Below are positions 1 through 4,807 of a DNA stretch of 10,385 nucleotides, in pieces (the first letter of the stretch is position 1; each line of letters starts with the position of its first letter). Under the pieces are notes generated by a model. It ran no database searches. It saw nothing but the letters and a program-made list of their open reading frames with translations, and was not told the DNA's origin. The stretch covers positions 1 to 10,385 of the forward strand of contig CAJURV010000064.1 of assembly GCA_910588925.1 (NCBI GenBank). Direction: 5' to 3'. A program made the position numbers and the translations under genes. This stretch comes from an uncultured Rikenellaceae bacterium (GTDB taxonomy: Bacteria; Bacteroidota; Bacteroidia; Bacteroidales; Rikenellaceae).

Positions 1-10
1 CGATCCCGTT

Positions 11-48
11 CGTGAGCCATCCTCACGTACGGCGAGTACGCTCCGGAG
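11..48. repeat. Cluster of three small palindromes
   Basis: Three self-complementary segments lie back to back. CGTGAG (11-16) pairs with CTCACG (22-27). CGTAC (26-30) pairs with GTACG (36-40), sharing two bases with the previous arm so the two hairpins exclude each other. CTCCGGAG (41-48) is a perfect 8-base palindrome. This could be part of a dispersed repeat or a structured transcript end cut by the window edge. The base pairing is certain; the function is unknown. Confidence 0.4.
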
Positions 49-239
49 GCACACGCCCGCGATCGACGATTTTTGAGGTCTAAAAACCTTCGGCGCCCTG
101 CGGTCTGCAGTTGTGTACGCGGGCTAGCATGCCTGCGACTTGCGGTTAATGCGCATTTCTTCGGGTGTGGAGTGGTGTGATTTGCTTGCCGGCGGTTTTC
201 CCAACCTCTGTTGAGTTAATCCGTGACGGTTATCGCGGA

Positions 240-256
240 GCGGCACCCCGTGCCGC
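240..256. repeat. Small GC-rich hairpin
   Basis: GCGGCAC (240-246) and GTGCCGC (250-256) form a perfect 7-bp stem around a CCC loop. No T-tract follows on either strand, so it does not look like an intrinsic terminator. It is one of several isolated palindromes in this gene-free stretch. Confidence 0.4.
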
Positions 257-450
257 ATGATAGGCTTTGGCTAATGCGCATACCGTCAGTTCGTCTTATC
301 GCATCTTATCGTCTCGCCAACCTACGGACATACTAAACAATTCTGTCACGGAACTATGATTGCCACATGAAATCTGCTCGTTCCGCATGATGTGTGCAAA
401 GTGCCTCATTTTCATCTTATTGGCATCACTTAATACCACGCACCTCAAAA

Positions 451-528
451 GGGGCTGTGCCCCCTTGTTTCGGGTACTTTGTCGAGTGACAAAGTACCTC
501 CCCCGGAAGGGGCTTCATGAAATGGCCC
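451..528 (+). repeat. Dispersed palindromic repeat element, copy A
   Basis: Three hairpins follow one another: GGGGC (451-455) with GCCCC (459-463); a perfect 10-bp stem 474-483 with 488-497 around the tetraloop GAGT; and CCCC (501-504) with GGGG (509-512) around GGAA. The central palindrome contains TTTGTCGAGTGACAAA (478-493). It is followed at 516-528 by CATGAAATGGCCC. The same 16-base core, and the 13-base block with one change, recur in inverse orientation at 10322-10360. That recurrence marks this as a copy of a repeated element (REP- or MITE-like) rather than a chance hairpin. No transposase is visible. Whether it is transcribed is not known. Confidence 0.65.
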
Positions 529-556
529 TACGTAATGCGCAAAACGAATATCCTCC

Positions 557-631
557 AAAAAGCGATAATGCAATAGCGGGATTCGGGGAAAAAGTTTTCC
601 ATCGAATCCCGCTATTGCATTATCGCTTTTT
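557..631. repeat. 29-bp perfect inverted repeat overlapping the ilvE promoter
   Basis: Positions 557-585 and 603-631 are exact reverse complements over 29 bases, separated by 17 bases in which GGAAAA (587-592) can pair with TTTTCC (595-600). The arms begin with a run of A and end with a run of T, so on either strand the RNA would be a hairpin followed by U residues, as in a bidirectional intrinsic terminator. It probably ends transcripts arriving from upstream. Its right arm also contains the probable TTG element of the ilvE promoter, so the two signals overlap physically. The stem is longer than typical terminators. Confidence 0.7.
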
Positions 632-644
632 TTACCTAACTTTG
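615..644 (+). promoter_or_regulatory. Bacteroidota-type promoter of ilvE
   Basis: TAACTTTG (637-644) matches the Bacteroidota -7 consensus TAnnTTTG exactly. A TTG (615-617) lies 19 bases upstream, in the range expected for the -33 element. The predicted transcript start is near 650, giving a leader of about 20 bases before the ATG at 671. No Shine-Dalgarno sequence is present, as is usual in this phylum. The TTG lies in the right arm of the 29-bp inverted repeat. Confidence 0.65.
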
Positions 645-670
645 AAATTCATTATCAATACTCAATAGAT

Positions 671-1693
671 ATGAAAGAGAATTTGGATTGGGCCAAGTTG
701 GGCTTCAGCTACCATAAGACGCCCTATAACATCAGATGTTATTATCGCAACGGGAAGTGGGGCGAGTTGGAGATACATTCCGACGAGACCATACCCATGC
801 ACATGGCCGCTTCGTGTCTGCACTACGGACAGGAGGCGTTCGAAGGGCTCAAGGCCTACCGTTGCAAAGACGGCAAGGTGCGTCTTTTCCGTGTCGATGA
901 GAATGCCAAACGTATGGCATCGTCGTCGGAGTATCTGCAGATGGCGGTCTTCCCTGTGGAGCGTTTCATAGAGGCCGTGCATAAAGTGGTTGAGCTCAAT
1001 GCCGAATATATACCTCCATACGAGAGCGGAGCCTCGCTCTATATTCGTCCGTTGCTCATTGGTACGGGTGCTCAGGTGGGTGTCAAGCCGGCGGACGAGT
1101 ATCTCTTCGTGGTGTTCGTTACGCCCGTAGGCCCCTACTTTAAAGGCGACGGCGAGATCACCATGTGTCTCGAACGCAAATACGACCGTGCAGCTCCCCA
1201 CGGCACAGGTCATATCAAGGCGGGCGGCAACTACGGCGCCAGTCTGACGGCATACGTCGAGTCGCACGACAAGGGCTTCGACGGTGTGCTATATCTCGAT
1301 CCCAAAGAGAAGAAATATATCGACGAGGTGGGTGCGGCCAACTTCTTCGGCATCAAGGATGGCAAGTATGTCACTCCCGATTCCCCCTCTATCCTACCGT
1401 CCATCACCAACAAGAGCCTCTGCACCATAGCCGGCGATATGGGGCTTACGGTGGAGCGTCGTCATGTGCCCCTCGAGGAGCTTTCCACATTCGAGGAGGC
1501 TGGTGCGTGCGGTACGGCGGCCGTCATCACTCCCATCAACAACATATACGACCCCGAGGAGGACAAAACCTACCGCTTCAAGACCGGCGACGACACATGG
1601 AGCCATAAGCTCTACCGTCGTCTGGTCGACATACAGTACGGTCAGGCTGAGGATAAGTTCGGCTGGGTCACGGTTCTCGACAGCATACGATGA
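671..1693 (+). CDS. ilvE: Branched-chain amino-acid aminotransferase
   Basis: The 340-residue protein is a PLP-dependent class IV (fold type IV) transaminase of the longer type II BCAT group. It reversibly moves the amino group between glutamate and the 2-oxo acids of leucine, isoleucine and valine in the cytoplasm, the last step of their synthesis. Visible signatures are CLHYGQEAFEGLKAYR (49-64), the GHIKAGGNYGAS segment with the probable Schiff-base lysine K183, YIDEVGAANFF (216-226) with the conserved E219, and EAGACGTAAVITPI (276-289), the cofactor-phosphate region. Length is normal for the group. The ATG is supported by the TAnnTTTG promoter just upstream and by the usual N-terminal length. 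The stop overlaps the ispD start by four bases (ATGA), implying coupled translation although the two pathways are unrelated. Identification is firm; physiological direction (synthesis or breakdown) is not shown by the sequence. Confidence 0.95.
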   Translation: MKENLDWAKLGFSYHKTPYNIRCYYRNGKWGELEIHSDETIPMHMAASCLHYGQEAFEGLKAYRCKDGKVRLFRVDENAKRMASSSEYLQMAVFPVERFIEAVHKVVELNAEYIPPYESGASLYIRPLLIGTGAQVGVKPADEYLFVVFVTPVGPYFKGDGEITMCLERKYDRAAPHGTGHIKAGGNYGASLTAYVESHDKGFDGVLYLDPKEKKYIDEVGAANFFGIKDGKYVTPDSPSILPSITNKSLCTIAGDMGLTVERRHVPLEELSTFEEAGACGTAAVITPINNIYDPEEDKTYRFKTGDDTWSHKLYRRLVDIQYGQAEDKFGWVTVLDSIR

Positions 1694-2382
1694 AAATAGG
1701 CGTAGTGGTGGTCGCAGGCGGACGCGGTGAGCGTATGGGAGCGGATGTCCCCAAACAATTCCTCGCGTTGTCCGACGACCGTTGCGTGCTCGAAGCCACG
1801 GTGGAGCGTTTCGCAGAGGCTCTGCCCGATGCCCGCATAGCGGTGGTGTTGCCCGGGGACGGTGTCGACAAGTGGCGTCGTATCAATGAGGAGCATCGTT
1901 TCGACGTGCCTCATGTCGTCGCCCTTGGCGGAGCTACGCGTTTCGAGTCGGTAAGGCGAGGCCTCGGGGCGCTTCCCGATGCCGACGTGATAGCCGTTAC
2001 GGACGGGGTTCGTCCTTTCGTCTCGCACGGGTTGATAAGGCTGTTGACGGAGGATGCCGCCGAGTACGGTAGCGCCGTTGCTTCCACTCCCGTGTACGAC
2101 ACCTTGAGGCGCCGCAATGGCGAGGTGTCGGAAAAGGCTGACAGAAACGAGTTCTTTACCGTGCAAACCCCTCAGGTGTTCCGCGGCGATGTCCTACGCA
2201 GAGCTTACGAGGCAGCTGGCGACGGCGACGGTTTCACCGACGATGCCTCCGTAGCCGAGGCTTTCGGCATACCGGTCAGATACGTTATGGGCGAGAGGAG
2301 CAATATGAAAATCACCTCGCCCGAGGATATGGCCGTGGCAAGGGCCGTGTACGCATGGGAGCGGGCCGCTAAAAGGGGCTAA
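1690..2382 (+). CDS. ispD: 2-C-methyl-D-erythritol 4-phosphate cytidylyltransferase
   Basis: This 230-residue cytoplasmic enzyme joins CTP and 2-C-methyl-D-erythritol 4-phosphate to give CDP-methylerythritol and pyrophosphate, the third step of the MEP isoprenoid pathway. The nucleotide-binding loop AGGRGERMG (9-17) followed by PKQF (21-24, K22) is clear. Further family signatures are the GGATRFESVRRGL segment (80-92), DGVRPFV (105-111), ADRNEFFTVQTPQVF (150-164) with R152 at the substrate-contact arginine position, FTDDAS (182-187), and MKITSPED (206-213) with K207. Family members usually have HD before the (A/G)VRP motif; here it is TD, with the aspartate (D105) retained. The gene starts inside the ilvE stop codon (ATGA), so it is probably expressed from the ilvE promoter. 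Only a weak 6-bp hairpin (2365-2370 with 2386-2391), without a T-tract, follows it. Confidence 0.95.
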   Translation: MKIGVVVVAGGRGERMGADVPKQFLALSDDRCVLEATVERFAEALPDARIAVVLPGDGVDKWRRINEEHRFDVPHVVALGGATRFESVRRGLGALPDADVIAVTDGVRPFVSHGLIRLLTEDAAEYGSAVASTPVYDTLRRRNGEVSEKADRNEFFTVQTPQVFRGDVLRRAYEAAGDGDGFTDDASVAEAFGIPVRYVMGERSNMKITSPEDMAVARAVYAWERAAKRG

Positions 2383-2408
2383 AAAAGCGGCTGGAAGAAA
2401 AAAATATT

Positions 2409-2447
2409 ACAATATATTGTCATTCAAAGAAATATATTGTATCTTTG
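2409..2447 (+). promoter_or_regulatory. HU-gene promoter with embedded direct repeats
   Basis: TATCTTTG (2440-2447) is an exact TAnnTTTG element with a TTG (2417-2419) 20 bases upstream, so transcription should start near 2453, about 40 bases before the HU ATG. AATATATTGT occurs twice (2411-2420 and 2431-2440), start to start 20 bases apart, about two helical turns. The first copy is part of the perfect 12-base palindrome ACAATATATTGT (2409-2420). The first copy covers the TTG and the second abuts the -7 element, a placement suited to an operator or to autoregulation by a DNA-bending protein. The promoter call is strong; the operator is inference. Confidence 0.7.
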
Positions 2448-2462
2448 GGGCCGTTAACGAAA

Positions 2463-2481
2463 GATTTTAATTACTAAAATC
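2463..2481 (+). promoter_or_regulatory. AU-rich hairpin in the HU leader
   Basis: GATTTTA (2463-2469) pairs with TAAAATC (2475-2481) around ATTAC, 13 bases upstream of the HU start codon. The leader is otherwise A/T-rich and unstructured and has no Shine-Dalgarno sequence. The stem is weak, being mostly A-U, and its role is unproven. Confidence 0.3.
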
Positions 2482-2494
2482 ACAATAAAATATT

Positions 2495-2776
2495 ATGACT
2501 AAAGCAGATATCGTAAACGAAATCTCGAAGGTATCGGGCGTTGAAAAGGCTCAGGTACAGCAGATCGTGGAACTTTTCATGGAGAGCATCAAAGACTCTA
2601 TGATAAAGAAGAACAATGTATATCTCAGAGGCTTCGGTTCTTTTATCATCAAGAAACGCGCTAAGAAGGTGGCTCGTAACATCTCTAAGAACATCACCAT
2701 AGAGATACCCGAACACGACATTCCCGCGTTCAAGCCCTCTAAATCTTTCGCTGTAAAGGTTAAGGAGACGAAATAA
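2495..2776 (+). CDS. HU-family DNA-binding protein (HU/IHF type)
   Basis: This 93-residue basic protein belongs to the bacterial histone-like HU/IHF family, whose dimers bind and bend DNA in the nucleoid. Visible features are the helical N-terminus beginning MTKADIVNEIS, the RGFGSF turn (45-50) typical of the family, and a basic beta-arm region (roughly 52-78) with a proline near the arm tip (EIP, about 70-72). The end of the domain is AFKPSKSFAVKVK. The canonical arm motif GRNPxTG is replaced by ARNISKN, as in some Bacteroidota HU paralogues. Length is normal. The gene has its own strong promoter, an A/T-rich leader and ATC-preferring isoleucine codons (8 of 12), all suggesting high expression. 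It is followed after 29 bases by a tiny basic ORF and a shared terminator. HU and IHF-like paralogues cannot be told apart here. Confidence 0.93.
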   Translation: MTKADIVNEISKVSGVEKAQVQQIVELFMESIKDSMIKKNNVYLRGFGSFIIKKRAKKVARNISKNITIEIPEHDIPAFKPSKSFAVKVKETK

Positions 2777-2805
2777 CCTATTCATCAACCATAAAAATCA
2801 GAGCT

Positions 2806-2898
2806 ATGCCAAGCGGAAAGAAAAGAAAGAGACATAAAATGGCTACTCACAAGAGGAAAAAACGTCTCAGAAAAGACAGACATAAAAAGAAAAAGTAG
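2806..2898 (+). CDS. Tiny basic protein, probable bS22/mS38-like ribosomal protein
   Basis: A 30-codon ORF runs from ATG 2806 to TAG 2896-2898. The product begins MPSGKKRKRHKMATH and continues KRKKRLRKDRHKKKK; about two thirds of its residues are Lys or Arg, with no acidic residue except one Asp. The pattern R-K-M-x-x-H-K-x-[KR]-K-x-L-R-K-x-R resembles, from memory, the actinobacterial small-subunit protein bS22 and the C-terminal motif of mitochondrial mS38 (AURKAIP1/COX24 domain). Those proteins bury a basic helix in rRNA of the small subunit. The position supports a real gene: 29 bases after HU, ahead of an intrinsic terminator, in the same apparent transcript. No Shine-Dalgarno sequence is seen. 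That this is a gene is likely; the ribosomal assignment is inference from motif similarity, and another RNA- or DNA-binding role is possible. Confidence 0.72.
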   Translation: MPSGKKRKRHKMATHKRKKRLRKDRHKKKK

Positions 2899-2921
2899 CC
2901 TTTTTCACTACAAAAAGAGGG

Positions 2922-2968
2922 AACCTAAAGAAAAGCAGCAATCTTTTTCTGCTCTCTTTAGGTTTTTT
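2922..2968 (+). terminator. Intrinsic terminator of the HU unit
   Basis: AACCTAAAGA (2922-2931) pairs perfectly with TCTTTAGGTT (2955-2964). The stem continues after a small internal loop with AGCAG opposite CTGCT, and a run of six T (2963-2968) ends the structure. It lies 24 bases after the stop of the small basic ORF, so HU and that ORF probably share this 3' end. The remaining bases up to rng (2969-3161) contain no gene. Confidence 0.85.
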
Positions 2969-3101
2969 CGTTAAAAACCCGCACCGTAGGTACGATTTGA
3001 ACGATGCGCGCGTTTAAGAGTTAATCCGGTCAGAGGTCGCATGGGGTAAGCCTGTGTCGTGCCGGGTATTAATTGAAGATGCCGCCGAAGATGCGGTATG
3101 C

Positions 3102-3141
3102 GGAGCGTAGGATGCGCTCCCTGTCGGACGCGATGCGTCCG
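3102..3141 (+). promoter_or_regulatory. Tandem hairpins in the rng leader
   Basis: GGAGCG (3102-3107) pairs with CGCTCC (3115-3120), and CGGACGC (3125-3131) pairs with GCGTCCG (3135-3141) around GAT. They sit 21 bases before the rng ATG in what should be its 5' untranslated region. No T-tract follows, so they are not an obvious terminator. Autoregulation of RNase E through its leader is known in Escherichia coli, and a similar role here would be speculation. I could not find a convincing rng promoter; the closest match, TACGATTTG (2991-2999), has one base too many. Confidence 0.35.
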
Positions 3142-3161
3142 GGTTACACACTATATATAAA

Positions 3162-4775
3162 ATGGATAACATAAAAAGAGAACTTGTAATACATTGTAGC
3201 GACGAGATCATCAACATAGCCCTACTGGAAGAGGGACAGTTGGTGGAGCTCCACAAGGAGCAGAAGAGCGTCGGTTACGGTGTAGGCGACATATATTTGG
3301 GAAAGGTGCGCAAGACCATGTCGGGTCTCAATGCGGCTTTCGTGTCGATAGGGTCGGCGCGCGACGCTTTCATCCACTATCTCGATCTGGGGGCCCAGTT
3401 CCGCAGTTTCAATAAGATGATAGAGACGGTAACCAAGCGTAAGCCGTTCTCGATGGATAATTTCAAGAAACAGGAGGAGGTCGTTCGCGGAGGCAAGATC
3501 AACGACGTGCTATCGGCCGGGCAGACGGTGATGGTGCAGGTCATAAAAGAGGCTATATCCACCAAGGGGCCGAGGGTCTCTACCGAGATATCGCTCACAG
3601 GACGTCACATAGTGCTTCTGCCGTTCGCCGGCAAGGTGTCGGTGTCGCAGAAGATACGCTCCAACGAGGAGCGCAAGCGTCTGCGCGGTATCGTGTCGGA
3701 CCTGTTGCCGCACGGTTTCGGCGCCATCATACGTACGGCGGCCGGCAAAAAGGAGCGTGACGACATAGAGGCCGACGTACGCCAGCTTTTGGCTAAGTGG
3801 GAGACCATACTGGGGCGTCTGAGGAGCGCCGCCGTGCCGTCGCAGTTGCTCTCGGAGGAGACGCGTGTCAATACCATACTGCGCGATATGCTCAACGACA
3901 CTTTCAGTAACATATATGTCGACGACCATCAGATCTACGGTCAGATAAGGGAGTATATACGCCAGATAGCCCCCGACAAGGAGAAGATAGTGCGTCACTA
4001 CAAGGGCAGCGCCTCCATATTCGACAACTTCGACATCACACGTCAGATAAAGGGGCTTTTCGGCAAACTGGTGCCGTTCAAACGCAAGTCGTATATGATA
4101 GTGGAGCATACCGAGGCCCTGCACGTCATAGACATTAACAGCGGCCCGCGCATGCGTAACGCCGACTCGCAGGACGAGATAGCTTTGGAGGTCAACCTCA
4201 ACGCCATACCGGTCATAGCGCGTCAGTTGCGTCTGCGCGATATGGGCGGCATCATAGTGATAGACTTCATAGACTTGCGCAAGAACGAGAATAAGGACAA
4301 GGTCTATCAGGCCATGCGCGAGGCTATGGCTTCTGACCGTGCGCGCCATACCGTGTTGCCGCTATCCAAGTTCGGTCTCATGCAGATCACCCGTCAGAGG
4401 GTACGTCCGGAGACCAAGATCGACAACAAGGAGCTGTGCCCTACGTGCCGCGGTACCGGTAAGATAGCTCCGGCCATACTCCTCGACAGCGAGATAGAGA
4501 ATCAGATCGCATACTTCGTGGAGGAACAGGGCGTGCGTTACCTCAAGCTGTCGGTACACCCCTACGTGGCGTCGTATTTGGTTAAAGGATTGTTCAGCCT
4601 GCGATTGCGATGGATGTTCAAATATAAGTGTATCATCAAGATACATCCTGACGAATCGGTCGGTTACGTAGAATCGTTCTATTACGATCGCGACGGCATA
4701 GCCCTCACTCAAGACAGCACCCTTTACGAGACGGTGGCTCGCGACGACAGCGAGAACGAGGAGGATGACGAATAG
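3162..4775 (+). CDS. rng: Ribonuclease G/E family endoribonuclease
   Basis: The 537-residue protein is a single-strand-specific endoribonuclease of the RNase E/G family, acting in the cytoplasm on rRNA processing and mRNA decay. The N-terminal S1-like RNA-binding region includes GDIYLGKVRKTMSGLNAAFV (42-61) and DAFIHYLDLG (68-77). The catalytic DNase I-like region carries HVIDINSG (321-328, D324) and RQLRLRDMGGIIVIDFIDLR (354-373, D368), matching the two magnesium-binding aspartates of E. coli RNase E (D303, D346). CPTCRGTG (426-433) supplies the zinc-link cysteines that hold dimers together. After about residue 440 comes a C-terminal region ending in an acidic tail (DDSENEEDDE). There is no long degradosome scaffold as in E. 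coli RNase E, so RNase G is the closer label, although the protein is longer than E. coli RNase G (489). mfd begins 32 bases downstream, suggesting one transcript. Confidence 0.93.
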   Translation: MDNIKRELVIHCSDEIINIALLEEGQLVELHKEQKSVGYGVGDIYLGKVRKTMSGLNAAFVSIGSARDAFIHYLDLGAQFRSFNKMIETVTKRKPFSMDNFKKQEEVVRGGKINDVLSAGQTVMVQVIKEAISTKGPRVSTEISLTGRHIVLLPFAGKVSVSQKIRSNEERKRLRGIVSDLLPHGFGAIIRTAAGKKERDDIEADVRQLLAKWETILGRLRSAAVPSQLLSEETRVNTILRDMLNDTFSNIYVDDHQIYGQIREYIRQIAPDKEKIVRHYKGSASIFDNFDITRQIKGLFGKLVPFKRKSYMIVEHTEALHVIDINSGPRMRNADSQDEIALEVNLNAIPVIARQLRLRDMGGIIVIDFIDLRKNENKDKVYQAMREAMASDRARHTVLPLSKFGLMQITRQRVRPETKIDNKELCPTCRGTGKIAPAILLDSEIENQIAYFVEEQGVRYLKLSVHPYVASYLVKGLFSLRLRWMFKYKCIIKIHPDESVGYVESFYYDRDGIALTQDSTLYETVARDDSENEEDDE

Positions 4776-4807
4776 GAGTCGCATGCCCCGTTCCGAATCG
4801 GCTTGAA

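Larger units (their letters stand above)
1..635. other. Gene-free, palindrome-rich intergenic region
   Basis: I find no credible coding sequence, tRNA or rRNA in this 635-base stretch. A plus-strand frame is open from about 16 to 180 but has no ATG and no family resemblance. A longer frame at 360-668 runs through both arms of a perfect hairpin and past the ilvE promoter, so it is almost certainly not a gene. The stretch contains several small palindromes (11-48, 119-136, 240-256), a 10-base word TAATGCGCAT at 147-156 and 272-281 with a 9-base copy at 533-541, a tandem TCTTATCG pair (294-301, 304-311), a composite repeat element (451-528) and a 29-bp perfect inverted repeat (557-631). The upstream neighbour of ilvE lies outside the window, so part of this could be its 3' flank. 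Confidence 0.7.

Noticed and set aside
16..180. Open plus-strand frame, and another open frame on the minus strand, at the left edge
   Set aside because: Neither has an ATG start with a plausible leader, and I recognise no protein family in either; small palindromes dominate the stretch.
205..260. Possible structural RNA (5S- or SRP-like) near GTGACGGTTATCGCGG
   Set aside because: Only about 15-20 bases faintly recall a 5S start; the conserved interior of 5S and the SRP tetraloop motif are absent.
360..668. Plus-strand open frame of 102 codons before ilvE
   Set aside because: It runs through repeat copy A, both arms of the 29-bp hairpin and the ilvE promoter, shows no domain or signal, and is best explained as an open frame through repeat DNA.
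2365..2391. Possible terminator after ispD (GCCGCT paired with AGCGGC)
   Set aside because: The stem is only 6 bp with a 15-base loop and there is no T-tract on the plus strand.
2991..2999. Candidate rng promoter TACGATTTG
   Set aside because: It has three bases instead of two between TA and TTTG, and no TTG element at a suitable distance upstream.
3510..4349. Long minus-strand open frame (279 codons) opposite rng
   Set aside because: It lies entirely within rng, whose catalytic motifs are intact; it has no family resemblance and reflects codon bias on the other strand.
4783..4785. Alternative upstream ATG for mfd
   Set aside because: It is 25 bases before the chosen start and therefore out of frame.
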